Made by a program: the position numbers and the translations under genes. From Streptomyces rhizosphaerihabitans (GTDB taxonomy: Bacteria > Actinomycetota > Actinomycetes > Streptomycetales > Streptomycetaceae): 64,000 nt of DNA. Shown piece by piece: positions 34,247 through 42,641 of the stretch (positions are counted from its first letter, which is position 1; each line of letters begins with the position of its first letter). The notes under the pieces were generated by a model. That model had not been told where the DNA came from. It saw only the letters and a program-made list of their open reading frames with translations, and searched no databases. The stretch is from contig NZ_JAODTZ010000032.1 of assembly GCF_025399795.1 (NCBI RefSeq), positions 53,593-117,592 of the forward strand, in the 5' to 3' direction.

Positions 34247-36478
34247 GTGAAATCTGCACGTGAGATCTGGAGCGCGATGTCCCTCACCCCGCGACGAGCC
34301 CTGTGGCTGATCCCCGTCGTCCTGCTCGTCGCCTGGCTCGGCATCGGAGGCACCCTCGGCCCCTATGCCGGCAGGCTCGGCGAGGTCTCCACCAACGACC
34401 AGGCCGCCTTCCTGCCGCGCAGCGCCGAATCCACGAAGGTGGTGGCCCAGCAGCGTGCCTTCCGGCAGGCCGGGACACTGCCCGCGATCGTCGTCTGGAC
34501 CGTGGACGGCGACGGTTCCACGGCCGCGGCCCGGCAGTCCGCCGCGACCGGCGCCCTCGCCTTGCTCACCGGCGCCCCCGGCGTGGTGGGCCACGCGTCA
34601 CCCGCCCTGCCGTCGCGGGACGGCAAGGCCCTGGAGGGCGTCGTCCAGCTCAGGCCCGACCTCGGCAAGCAGCTGCCCGACGCCGTCGGACGCCTTCGTA
34701 CCGCCGCCGAACGGGTCCCTGGAACGACCGTGCAGATCGCCGGACCGGCAGCCAGTCAGGCAGACCTCGCCGACGCCTTCGCCGGAATCGACGGACTGCT
34801 CCTCGGGGTGGCCCTGGCGACCGTCCTGGTGATCCTGCTGCTCGTCTACCGCAGCGTGCTGCTGCCCTTCCTCATCATCCTCGGGGCGGTGTTCGCGCTC
34901 GGTCTGGCCTGCGCCGTCGTCTACGTCCTCGCCGACCACGACGTCGTACGCGTGGACGGCCAGGTGCAGGGCATCCTCTCGATCCTCGTGATCGGCGCCG
35001 CGACCGACTACGCCCTCCTGCTGACCGCCCGCTTCCGCGAGGAACTCGCCCTGAGCGCCGACCGGTTCACGGCTGTGCGGGCGGCGCTGCGGCAGTCCTG
35101 GGGCGCGATCGTCGCGAGCGCCGGAACCGTCGCACTCGGACTGCTGGCGCTGCTGCTCAGCGACCTGACGAACAACCGGTCACTCGGCCCCGTGGGCGCC
35201 ATCGGCGTGGTCTGCGCCGTGCTGAGTTCGCTCACCTTCCTGCCCGCCGTCCTGGTGCTGCTCGGCCGCGCCGCCTACTGGCCGGCCGGACCCCGCCCGG
35301 CAGGCGCCGTACGGACCGGTGCCGTACGGACCGGCGATGTACGGACCGGTGACGCGCGGACCGGTGACGCGCCGACGGGCAGTGGCATCTGGAACCGGGT
35401 CGCGGACCTGGTGGACCGCGCGCCGCGCAAGGTCTGGGCGATCGCCCTGGCCGGGCTCCTCGCCTGCGCCGCCTTCTCGCCCACCCTCACCGCGAAGGGT
35501 GTTCCGCTCGACGAGCTCTTCGTCAACGATGTGCCGTCCGTCGCCGCGCAGCAGACCCTCGGGCGGCACTTCCCCGGCGGCTCCGGGAACCCCGCCGTGA
35601 TCATCGCGAACGCGGACAGCGTCACGCGGGTCACGGCCGCGGCGCGCGCGACCGACGGTGTCGCGTCGGCCGCCGCGGTGACCGAGTCCGGGCGGCCCGG
35701 CGGGGGAGCGCCCCAGATCGTCGACGGCCGGGTGCGCGTCGACGTCACGATGCGGTCCGCCGCGGACAGCGACGCGGCCAAGGACACCGTCGCACGGCTG
35801 CGCGAGGCGGTGCACGCCGTACCGGGCGCCGACGCGCTCGTCGGGGGCTACACGGCCCAGCAGTACGACACGCGGCAGACCGCCGAACACGACCGCACGC
35901 TCATCGTGCCGGTGGTCCTCGCCATCATCCTGGTGATACTGATCGGCCTGCTCCGCTCGCTGCTCATGCCGGTGCTCCTGGTGGCCACGGTGGCGCTCAA
36001 CTTCCTCGCCACTCTGGGGATTTCGTCGCTCGTGTTCCGGCACGGGTTCGGTTTCACGGGCACCGACGCGTCCGTGCCGCTGTACGGCTTCGTGTTCCTG
36101 GTGGCCCTCGGCGTCGACTACAGCATCTTCCTGATGTCCCGGGTCCGCGAGGAGTCGCTGCGCCACGGGGTGCGCCAGGGTGTGCTGCGCGGACTCGTCG
36201 CCACCGGCGGGGTGATCACCTCGGCCGGCGTGGTGCTCGCCGCGACCTTCGCCGCCCTCGGCGTGATCCCGCTGGCCTTCCTGGTGCAGATCGCCTTCAT
36301 CGTCGCCTTCGGTGTCCTGCTCGACACCCTGGTGGTCCGCTCCCTGCTGGTGCCCGCCCTGGTCCGTGACATCGGCCGCCGCGCCTGGTGGCCGGGGGCG
36401 CTGAGCCGCGAGCCCGAAGCCGATCCCGAGCCGGCGCCCGAGCCCGAGGCCCGAGGGGGCGAGCGCGTCGAGGTATGA
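34247..36478 (+). CDS. MMPL-family RND-type membrane exporter
   Basis: 743 residues. The GTG at 34247 is chosen because GAGGA (34234-34238) is eight bases upstream; an ATG at 34277 is an alternative. Twelve membrane helices in two repeats, each starting with one TM, a large external loop, then five TM; family motifs include IGAATDYALLLTARFREEL and VALGVDYSIFLMSRVREE. MMPL proteins move lipids or drugs across the membrane using proton motive force. Between the halves lies a cytosolic insert of five-residue repeats (GAVRT GAVRT GDVRT GDART) encoded by 15-bp DNA repeats at 35309-35368. Probably repressed by the upstream MarR; cargo unknown. Confidence 0.88.
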   Translation: MKSAREIWSAMSLTPRRALWLIPVVLLVAWLGIGGTLGPYAGRLGEVSTNDQAAFLPRSAESTKVVAQQRAFRQAGTLPAIVVWTVDGDGSTAAARQSAATGALALLTGAPGVVGHASPALPSRDGKALEGVVQLRPDLGKQLPDAVGRLRTAAERVPGTTVQIAGPAASQADLADAFAGIDGLLLGVALATVLVILLLVYRSVLLPFLIILGAVFALGLACAVVYVLADHDVVRVDGQVQGILSILVIGAATDYALLLTARFREELALSADRFTAVRAALRQSWGAIVASAGTVALGLLALLLSDLTNNRSLGPVGAIGVVCAVLSSLTFLPAVLVLLGRAAYWPAGPRPAGAVRTGAVRTGDVRTGDARTGDAPTGSGIWNRVADLVDRAPRKVWAIALAGLLACAAFSPTLTAKGVPLDELFVNDVPSVAAQQTLGRHFPGGSGNPAVIIANADSVTRVTAAARATDGVASAAAVTESGRPGGGAPQIVDGRVRVDVTMRSAADSDAAKDTVARLREAVHAVPGADALVGGYTAQQYDTRQTAEHDRTLIVPVVLAIILVILIGLLRSLLMPVLLVATVALNFLATLGISSLVFRHGFGFTGTDASVPLYGFVFLVALGVDYSIFLMSRVREESLRHGVRQGVLRGLVATGGVITSAGVVLAATFAALGVIPLAFLVQIAFIVAFGVLLDTLVVRSLLVPALVRDIGRRAWWPGALSREPEADPEPAPEPEARGGERVEV

Positions 36479-36489
36479 GAGGACCGGGC

Positions 36490-36513
36490 GTTCGCCGTCG
36501 ACGGACGGCGAAC
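36490..36513 (+). terminator. Hairpin terminator after the exporter gene
   Basis: Perfect 10-bp stem GTTCGCCGTC / GACGGCGAAC with loop GACG, 12 bp after the stop. Confidence 0.75.
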
Positions 36514-36603
36514 AGACCTGACATGTCTCGGCGAAACCCGGGCAAGCGCATTCCACGGGGCTCGTCGCTCCGGGTCCGACGTCAGAGCTGGAGGTGTGCC
36601 GCC

Positions 36604-36771
36604 ATGGGCACAAAGGTGCTGGAACGATTCCCCGCCGGCGCTCCGCGCGGATCCTGGACCGCGGAGGAGTACGCGGCACGACGTCGCACCGAGGGCCTGG
36701 CGGCGACGGTCGTGATGGACCTGAAGTCGGACGCCTTCCTCGTGGTCGTTCCGCTCGGCGACGAGGACTGA
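36604..36771 (+). CDS. Small hypothetical protein (55 aa)
   Basis: ATG 36604 with a good GGAGGTG eight bases upstream. 55 residues: MGTKVLERFPAGAPRGSW, then TAEEYAARRRTEG and a hydrophobic end AFLVVVPLGDED. I do not recognise the family; the charged N-terminus and compact beta-like C-terminus suggest a small soluble protein. It follows the MMPL terminator and has no operon partner. The 36772-37000 interval after it shows no gene. Confidence 0.6.
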   Translation: MGTKVLERFPAGAPRGSWTAEEYAARRRTEGLAATVVMDLKSDAFLVVVPLGDED

Positions 36772-37000
36772 CCGGGGACAGGGCTGACGCGGACCACGAG
36801 CGGTCGGCCCGGCCCACCGGCTCGCCCTGCCGCCGATCGCGACCGGTGACGCGCCGTTCTCAAGGCGGGCATGCGTGAGATACGGCAGCCGCACCGGACC
36901 ACCCTACCCATCGACGAGGGCGCGCTCGGCCCGGTCGAGGCACGGTCCTTGCGTGGCGGAACGGAAGCGAGGGGACGGCGTCGGCCGAACCTGCCCTGGA

Positions 37001-37420
37001 CTACGGTCCCGTCAGGCGCCGATGCCACCAGCCGGCCCCGAGCCGCACCGGCGCACTCGGATCGGGGAGCGTCCGCCGCTCGAATTCCTGGTCCAGTCGC
37101 GCGACGCTCTCTCCCAGCTCACGACGAGCACGCGGGGGCAAGGCGTTCAGCATCGCCTCGACGGTGTCTCGGGCGTCCAGTGGGTCGTGGCACGGACAGT
37201 TCGCCAAGGGCAGGTAGAGCAGGCGGCCCGGGCTTCGAAGGAACTGCTCGAACTGGTCGAGTGAATCGCGAAGGCATCCCGGCCAGAACCGGTCGGCCTC
37301 CAGGAGCCGGACAGCAGCTTGAGCAGAACGCCCGAGCCCCGAGATCTGACTGAACCGCCGGGATTCACCCCGGACCAACCGCTTCTGGGCGCGCAACGCG
37401 CCGGGCGACCTACGCGGCAT
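37001..37420 (-). CDS. Hypothetical protein (139 aa)
   Basis: 139 residues with coherent composition, unlike the surrounding shadow frames: AQAAVRLLEADRFWPGCLRDSLDQFEQFL, a helical amphipathic part, then NCPCHDPLDARDTVEAMLNALPPRARRELGESVARLDQEFERRTLPDP. Cys and His in CPCH could bind metal. Not recognised. The likely start is ATG 37420, but a site closer to FWPG is possible. It is antiparallel to the sulfur genes that follow. Confidence 0.6.
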   Translation of the reverse strand: MPRRSPGALRAQKRLVRGESRRFSQISGLGRSAQAAVRLLEADRFWPGCLRDSLDQFEQFLRSPGRLLYLPLANCPCHDPLDARDTVEAMLNALPPRARRELGESVARLDQEFERRTLPDPSAPVRLGAGWWHRRLTGP

Positions 37421-37587
37421 CGCCCTTTCGGATCAGAGTCACCTCGGCATCATGGCATGGCGCAGTCCCTGCCCGCTTCCCATTGCAACGGCCCCTGCCA
37501 AGCCTTCGTGCAAGACGGCGGTCCGGGATGCGAGACCGGTCTGTCATTCCTTGACTGCCCGGACCGGGGGCTGCGACGATCGACGGC

Positions 37588-37671
37588 ATGAAGATGCGAC
37601 TGGACCTCACGCGGCGACGCCATGTCGACCTCGCGCGTGTCTCCAGTTCCTTCTGTTGCCGCGAAGCCTGA
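37588..37671 (+). CDS. Cysteine-containing leader peptide upstream of sulfonate genes
   Basis: 27-codon ORF (ATG 37588, TGA 37669-37671): MKMRLDLT, then RRRHVDLARVSS, then SFCCREA. The RRHVDL-RVSS...C pattern is that of the actinobacterial putative leader peptides found in front of sulfur-assimilation genes; two adjacent Cys codons near the end suggest translation-dependent sensing of cysteine. TTGACT (37551-37556) and GACGAT (37575-37580) form a promoter whose start would coincide with the ATG, so it is probably leaderless. The SsuE-like gene begins 304 bp downstream; the interval contains GC-rich inverted repeats (for example CCCGACGGCGGGG) that could attenuate transcription. No other gene is evident in 37421-37975. 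Confidence 0.72.
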   Translation: MKMRLDLTRRRHVDLARVSSSFCCREA

Positions 37672-37975
37672 CGATCCCGACGGCGGGGTCCCCTTCGCAC
37701 GGGACGGTTCGCCCGCAGTGATTTCCTCTCTGTCGCGATCCAGCGCGCTTCCCCGCCTCCCGCCCGTGTTTCGCCGGCTGAACTCCGGCTGAATTCCCCG
37801 GCCTCGACGCGTCCTCCAGCAGCCGCACTCCTGCCCGCAGTGCGTGCGCCGGGGTCCAACTGCAGGACAGGGGACCGGAGTTCGTCGCGGCATGCGTGGT
37901 CTATGCGCGGAGTCCGAACGCGCCCGTCTCCGTACCCCGCCCACCTCTCCGTACCCCGCTCACGAAAGAGGACTC

Positions 37976-38530
37976 ATGGCCACCGTCCTGTCCGTCTCCG
38001 GCAGCCCCTCGGTCTCCTCCCGTACTGCCAAACTCCTGCGCCACCTCGATGCCCGGCTCGCCGCGCAGGGGCACGAGGTGATTCCCCTCGACGTCCGCAC
38101 GATCCCGGCCGATGCCTTGCTCGGCGCGGACTTCCAGCACCCCGCCATCGTCGAGGCGACCGGGCTGTTCGCCCGCGCCGACGGGGTGGTCATCGGCACC
38201 CCGGTCTACAAGGCCGCCTACTCCGGCGTCCTCAAGGCGTTGCTCGACCTGCTCCCGCAGTACGCCCTGGCCGGGAAGACCGTGCTGCCACTGGTGACGG
38301 GAGGCAGTACCGCCCATGTGCTCGCCCTGGACTACGCCCTCCGTCCGGTCCTCAACTCCATGGGGGCGGCTCACATAGTGCAGGGCTGGTTCACGCTCGA
38401 CAAGGACATCATCACGGGGCAGGACGGGAGTGTCACCGTGGCGCCGGGCACCGCCGAGGCTCTGGCCCAGGTGGTCGACCAGTTCTCGGCAGCCCTGGGT
38501 CGTACACCCCTGCTGGCGGTGGCCGGTTGA
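37976..38530 (+). CDS. ssuE: NADPH-dependent FMN reductase, SsuE-like
   Basis: 184 residues, ATG 37976 with GAAAGAGGA upstream. Flavodoxin-like fold: LSVSGSPSVSSRTAKLLRHLDARL (FMN phosphate loop SGSPSxxSRT), then DGVVIGTPVYKAAYSGVLKALLDLLPQYAL, the SsuE/MsuE signature, and LPLVTGGSTAHVLALDYAL. It supplies reduced FMN to the two-component monooxygenase encoded next. Together they release sulfite from alkanesulfonates under sulfur starvation. Preceded by a Cys-leader ORF that suggests cysteine-responsive control. Confidence 0.87.
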   Translation: MATVLSVSGSPSVSSRTAKLLRHLDARLAAQGHEVIPLDVRTIPADALLGADFQHPAIVEATGLFARADGVVIGTPVYKAAYSGVLKALLDLLPQYALAGKTVLPLVTGGSTAHVLALDYALRPVLNSMGAAHIVQGWFTLDKDIITGQDGSVTVAPGTAEALAQVVDQFSAALGRTPLLAVAG

Positions 38531-38624
38531 CGCCACTGGCCCCCAAGTGGCCTCAGCCGAAACCGAGTTCCCGGCAACAGCCGTAGCCGTCGCCCGTCCG
38601 GCCCCCCGATCGGAGAGCTCCGCC

Positions 38625-39767
38625 GTGTCCCTCACCTTCCACTGGTTCCTGCCCACCAACGGCGACAGTCGTCATGTCGTCGGCGGCGGCCACGGCACGC
38701 CCGCCACCGCTTCCGGAAGGGACCGGCCTCCGACGGTCGCCTACTTGAGCCAGATCGCCCGCGCCGCGGAGGATCTGGGGTTCGTCGGTGCCCTCACCCC
38801 GACGGGTGCCTGGTGCGAGGACGCGTGGCTGACGACCGCGATGGTCAGCCGGCACACCGAGCGCCTGAAGTTCCTCGTCGCCTTCCGGCCGGGCTTCGTG
38901 TCGCCCACTCTCGCCGCGCAGATGGCGTCCACCTTCCAGCGCCAGAGCGGCGGACGGCTGCTGCTCAACGTGGTGACCGGCGGCGAGAGCCACGAGCAGC
39001 GCGCGTACGGCGACTTCCTCGACAAGGACGCCCGGTACCGCCGTACCGGCGAATTCCTGCGGATCGTCCGGGACTTGTGGGACGGCAAGACCGTCGACCT
39101 GTCCGGCGAGCACCTCCGGGTCGAGGACGCCCGGCTCGCCCGGGTCCCCGACCCGGTCCCGGAGGTCTACTTCGGCGGCTCCTCACCCGTCGCCGGCGAG
39201 GTCGCCGCCCGCCATGCCGACGTCTATCTCACCTGGGGCGAACCACCAGCCCAGGTCGCCGAGAAGATCGCCTGGGTCCGCGGGCTCGCGGCGCGGGAGG
39301 GACGGACCCTCCGGTTCGGCATCCGGCTGCACGTCATCACCCGCGACACCTCCGAGCAGGCCTGGGCCGAGGCCCACAGGCTCCTCGACGGCTTCGACCC
39401 CGAGACCGTACGGTCCGTGCAACAGGGGCTCGCCCGCAGCGAGTCGCAGGGCCAGCAGCGGATGCTCGCGCTGCACGGCGGCGGCCGGGACGGCCTGGAG
39501 ATCCACCCCAACCTCTGGGCCGGCATCGGCCTCGTGCGCGGCGGAGCGGGCACCGCCCTGGTCGGCAGCCACGAGGAGGTCGCCGAGCGGATCAGGGAGT
39601 ACCACGCCCTCGGCATCGACGAGTTCGTGCTCTCCGGCTATCCGCACCTGGAGGAGGCCTACTGGTTCGGCGAGGGCGTCCTGCCCCGCCTCGCCGAGCA
39701 GGGCCTGTGGCAGCACCCGTTCGCGACCCCGCCCGCGCCCGCCGCTCAAGTCCCCTTCACCGGCTGA
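38625..39767 (+). CDS. ssuD: FMNH2-dependent alkanesulfonate monooxygenase-like protein (SsuD family)
   Basis: 380 residues from GTG 38625 with CGGAGAG upstream. Bacterial-luciferase-like TIM barrel: VSLTFHWFLPTNGDSRHV start, IARAAEDLGFVGALTPTGAWCEDAW, RLKFLVAFRPGFVSPTLAAQMASTF, GGRLLLNVVTGGESHEQRAYGDF, PEVYFGGSSPVAGEVAARHADVYLTWGEPP and the C-terminal EFVLSGYPHLEEAYWFGEGVLP. These match SsuD closely. Uses FMNH2 from the SsuE neighbour and O2 to cleave C-S bonds of sulfonates. No ssuABC transporter is in the window. Confidence 0.88.
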   Translation: MSLTFHWFLPTNGDSRHVVGGGHGTPATASGRDRPPTVAYLSQIARAAEDLGFVGALTPTGAWCEDAWLTTAMVSRHTERLKFLVAFRPGFVSPTLAAQMASTFQRQSGGRLLLNVVTGGESHEQRAYGDFLDKDARYRRTGEFLRIVRDLWDGKTVDLSGEHLRVEDARLARVPDPVPEVYFGGSSPVAGEVAARHADVYLTWGEPPAQVAEKIAWVRGLAAREGRTLRFGIRLHVITRDTSEQAWAEAHRLLDGFDPETVRSVQQGLARSESQGQQRMLALHGGGRDGLEIHPNLWAGIGLVRGGAGTALVGSHEEVAERIREYHALGIDEFVLSGYPHLEEAYWFGEGVLPRLAEQGLWQHPFATPPAPAAQVPFTG

Positions 39768-39916
39768 ACGGCCCGGCTGAACAGCCCGGTCGACCGGCGT
39801 GGACCGATCGGCTCGGGCGGGGAGGTCGACCGGCTGAACCGGCCGACCGGCGTAGACCGGTCGAGACCGGTGAACCGGGGCGATCCGAGCGAGCCGGGTC
39901 ACCGGAGCGGACCGGG
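39768..39916. repeat. Degenerate repeats CCGGCTGAAC / GACCGGCGTRGACCG
   Basis: The whole 149-bp spacer between the SsuD-like gene and the convergent flavoprotein gene is made of short related units: CGGCTGAACGGCC, CGGCTGAACAGCC, GACCGGCGTGGACCG, GACCGGCGTAGACCG. No hairpin terminator stands out. Confidence 0.65.
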
Positions 39917-40975
39917 TCACCCGGGCGAACCCAGCGACCCCAGGTGCGCCGCGCGCACCTGGGCCGTCTGCCCCTGCACCAGCAGGAACATCCCCTCGCG
40001 CGCCAGCCGCTGCGCCGGGCTGCGCAGATCCATCGCCCGCCCGCCGCCGGCCACGACCGCGGCGGTGGTGGCCGCCCGCATCACGTCGTACGCCCGTGTC
40101 TTGCAGGCCAGCCGCTCGTCGATCCGTTCGGTCGGCACCGGGTGGTCGGCGAGCTCGTACGCCTGCCGCCTGACCTCGTCGAGACGCGCCCGCAGAGCGC
40201 CCGCGGTCTCCTTCGCGGAGTCGGCGGGATCGTCCTCCAGCAGACCGATCGCCGTCGCCGTCACCCCGAACACGGCCGGTGAGGCATTGGTGTTCTTGGG
40301 CCGGTCGGTGACCGCCCAGGACTCGTACGGGATGCGCAGCGCCACCGCGTCGTCGGGCAGCCACAGCCCGTCCAGCTCCAGCGAGACCGTCCGGGACGCG
40401 GTGAGCGCGGCGAGCCGCATCGGCGGGGACGGGCGCAGCCCCGGCTGCTCGCGCGCCTCGGTGAACGCGAACAGCGCCTCGTCCGCGTCCGTCACTCCCG
40501 CCAGCAGCATGACGTCGTTCAGCCCCCAGCCCGTGTACCAGGGGACCCTCCCGCCGAAGCGCCAGCCACCGCGCTCTCGCGTCACCCGCACCGGGATCCT
40601 CGGATAGGCGCGCAACTGGGCGTACGCGACACCGGAAAGCAGCTCCCCGCGCGCGAGCGGACCCAGCAGGCGCTCCCGCACCGGAAGATCACTCTTCGCC
40701 AGCGTCGTCACCGGTGTGTGGTGCTGGGTCTGCACGAACCACGTCGAGCAGCACGCCCCGGCCAGGATCTCCGCCGTCTCCCGGACCACCGCGGCGGGCG
40801 CCGCCGACCCGCCGTACGCCACCGGGGCGACCGCCCCGAGCAGCCCCGAACGCTTGACCGCCTCGACGCTGCTCGCCGGGATGCCTTCCTGGTCCACGCG
40901 CTCCGCCAGCGGCGCCAGCACCTCCGCCGCCAGACCGCGGGCCGCGGTGACGAGCGGATGCGGTGGGATGGTCAT
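39917..40975 (-). CDS. Acyl-CoA-dehydrogenase-like flavoprotein (SfnB/DszC-like, sulfur scavenging)
   Basis: 352 residues from ATG 40975 with GGGAGATT upstream. Acyl-CoA dehydrogenase fold: LAAEVLAPLAERVDQEG, AVKRSGLLGAVAPVAYGGSAA, GACCSTWFVQTQHHTPV, GVAYAQLRAYPRIPVRV, GWRFGGRVPWYTGWGLNDVML and a C-terminal helical bundle. The catalytic Glu of true acyl-CoA dehydrogenases is not evident. Its position, convergent with SsuE/SsuD genes, fits the SfnB/DszC-type monooxygenases that act in sulfur scavenging. That role is inferred from context. Confidence 0.75.
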   Translation of the reverse strand: MTIPPHPLVTAARGLAAEVLAPLAERVDQEGIPASSVEAVKRSGLLGAVAPVAYGGSAAPAAVVRETAEILAGACCSTWFVQTQHHTPVTTLAKSDLPVRERLLGPLARGELLSGVAYAQLRAYPRIPVRVTRERGGWRFGGRVPWYTGWGLNDVMLLAGVTDADEALFAFTEAREQPGLRPSPPMRLAALTASRTVSLELDGLWLPDDAVALRIPYESWAVTDRPKNTNASPAVFGVTATAIGLLEDDPADSAKETAGALRARLDEVRRQAYELADHPVPTERIDERLACKTRAYDVMRAATTAAVVAGGGRAMDLRSPAQRLAREGMFLLVQGQTAQVRAAHLGSLGSPG

Positions 40976-41006
40976 CGAAGGAATCTCCCGCTGTCGTCGT
41001 GGCGTG

Positions 41007-41033
41007 TGTCGATCCGGCGCGTTCTCGTTCGTG
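41007..41033 (+). promoter_or_regulatory. Candidate ECF42-type promoter
   Basis: TGTCGA (41007-41012), 17 bp, CGTG (41030-41033). The reported ECF42 target motif is TGTCGA at -35 with CG(A/T)C at -10; the -35 is perfect, the -10 is 3 of 4. It lies 45 bp upstream of the DGPF-protein gene whose own ECF42 factor follows. Confidence 0.55.
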
Positions 41034-41078
41034 TAGTCAGTGAGACGCCGAGTGAGAGACATTCGAGGAGGACACATC

Positions 41079-41432
41079 ATGAAGTACTACCTGTTGAGCG
41101 TGATGCAGCCGCAGGGCGAGCGGCCCGCGCCCGAGGTCCTGGAAGAGATCATGCACAACGTGGAGCTGTTCCACGCGGAGCTGCGCGAGGCCGGTGCCTG
41201 GGTGTTCGCCGGCGGACTGCACGGGCCGGACACGGCGACCGTGCTGCGGGCCCGCGACGGTGACGTCCTGGTCACCGACGGGCCGTACACGGAGAGCAAG
41301 GAGTTTCTGGGCGGGATCTGTCTGCTGAAGGCGCCCGACCTCGACGCGGCGCTGAAGTGGGGGCGCAAGGCGGCGCTGGCGACCACGCTGCCCATCGAGG
41401 TACGCCCGTTCATGCACGAGACCGAGGGCTGA
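41079..41432 (+). CDS. DGPF/YCII-related protein
   Basis: 117 residues, ATG 41079 with GAGGAGGA upstream. Pattern MKYYLLSVMQP...EEIMHNVELFHAELREAGAWVFAGGL...VTDGPYTESKEFLGGICLLKAPDLDAALKWG is the DGPF (YCII-like ferredoxin fold) family. Genes of this family are almost always linked to ECF42 sigma factors and are the usual target of those factors. Biochemical role unknown. The stop overlaps the sigma gene start (TGATG). Confidence 0.88.
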   Translation: MKYYLLSVMQPQGERPAPEVLEEIMHNVELFHAELREAGAWVFAGGLHGPDTATVLRARDGDVLVTDGPYTESKEFLGGICLLKAPDLDAALKWGRKAALATTLPIEVRPFMHETEG

Positions 41433-42631
41433 TGGCCGTCGGCGCCGCCGGGATCGAGGCCGTCTTCCGCGCCGAGTACGGCCGGGCGGTCGCCGTCCTG
41501 ATCCGCTTCCTGGGCGACATCGACCTCGCCGAGGAAGCGGTCCAGGACGCGTTCACCACGGCCGTGGCGAAGTGGCCGGAGACCGGCATACCGCCGAGCC
41601 CGGCCGGCTGGATCATCACCACCGCCCGCAACCGCGCCGTCGACCGGCTGCGCCGCGAGTCCACCCGCGCGGCCCGGCACGCCGAAGCGGCCCGGCTGAA
41701 CGCCCCGGACGAACCCGTGGAGGAGGGCCCCGTGCGCGACGACCGGCTCCGTCTGATCTTCACCTGCTGCCACCCCGCGCTCGCCCCCCAGGCCCAGGTC
41801 GCCCTCACCCTGCGGCTCCTCGGCGGCCTGACCACCGCGCAGATCGCGCGTGCCTTCCTCGTCCCCGAAACCACCATGGCCCAGCGGATCGTCCGCGCCA
41901 AGGCCAAGATCCGCGACGCCGGCATCCCCTACCGCATCCCGCGCGACGCGGACCTGCCGGACCGCGTCAAGGGCGTGCTGGCCGTCGTCTACCTCGTCTT
42001 CAACGAGGGGTACGGCGGCCGCGAGGACCTCTGCGCCGAGGCCCTGCGCCTCGGACGCCTCCTCGTAGAGCTCATGCCGGACGAGCCCGAGGCACTCGGC
42101 CTGCTCGCCCTGATGCTCCTCATCGAGGCCCGCCGCCCGGCCCGCGTGACGGCGGACGGCGACCTGGTCCTCCTCGCCGACCAGGACCGTACGCGCTGGG
42201 ACCGGGACCTGATCGCCGAGGGCCAGGCCCTCGTACGCCGCTGTCTGCGCCGCAACCGGCCGGGGCCCTACCAGATCCAGGCCGCGATCAACGCCGTCCA
42301 CAGCGACGCGCCGACCGCGGCCGCCACGGACTGGGGTCAGATCCGCCGGCTGTACGACCAGCTCATGGAACTCGCCCCCAGCCCGGTCGTGGCTCTCAAC
42401 CGCGCCGTCGCCGTGGCCGAGGTCGAGGGACCGGAGACCGCTCTCGCCCTCGTCGAGAAGCTCGACCTGGACGGCTACCACGCCTTCCACGCCGTACGGG
42501 CGGATCTGCTGCGCCGGCTCGGACGGCACGCCGAGGCGCTACGGGCGTACGACGCGGCCATCGCGCTGACCGGGAGCGCGCCGGAACGCGCCCACCTCGA
42601 ACGGGCCAGAGCTGCCCTCACCGCGAACTGA
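41432..42631 (+). CDS. ECF42 sigma factor with C-terminal TPR-like extension
   Basis: 399 residues, twice the length of a usual ECF factor. Region 2: IEAVFRAEYGRAVAVLIRFLGDIDLAEEAVQDAFTTAVAKW, PAGWIITTARNRAVDRLRRE; region 4: LTLRLLGGLTTAQIARAFLVPETTMAQRIVRAKAKIRDAGIPY. The extension (about 180-399) has the ECF42 motifs LAVVYLVFNEGY, LLALMLLIEARRPAR, GPYQIQAAINAVHSDAP and tetratricopeptide-like helices. No anti-sigma factor; the extension itself is thought to control activity. Co-translated with the DGPF gene. Converges on urtE with ten bases between stops. Confidence 0.9.
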   Translation: MAVGAAGIEAVFRAEYGRAVAVLIRFLGDIDLAEEAVQDAFTTAVAKWPETGIPPSPAGWIITTARNRAVDRLRRESTRAARHAEAARLNAPDEPVEEGPVRDDRLRLIFTCCHPALAPQAQVALTLRLLGGLTTAQIARAFLVPETTMAQRIVRAKAKIRDAGIPYRIPRDADLPDRVKGVLAVVYLVFNEGYGGREDLCAEALRLGRLLVELMPDEPEALGLLALMLLIEARRPARVTADGDLVLLADQDRTRWDRDLIAEGQALVRRCLRRNRPGPYQIQAAINAVHSDAPTAAATDWGQIRRLYDQLMELAPSPVVALNRAVAVAEVEGPETALALVEKLDLDGYHAFHAVRADLLRRLGRHAEALRAYDAAIALTGSAPERAHLERARAALTAN

Positions 42632-42641
42632 CCGCGGAGGT

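Noticed and set aside
36871..37353. 160-residue plus-strand frame opposite the 139-residue hypothetical protein
   Set aside because: Composition is that of a shadow frame, with no conserved-looking segment.
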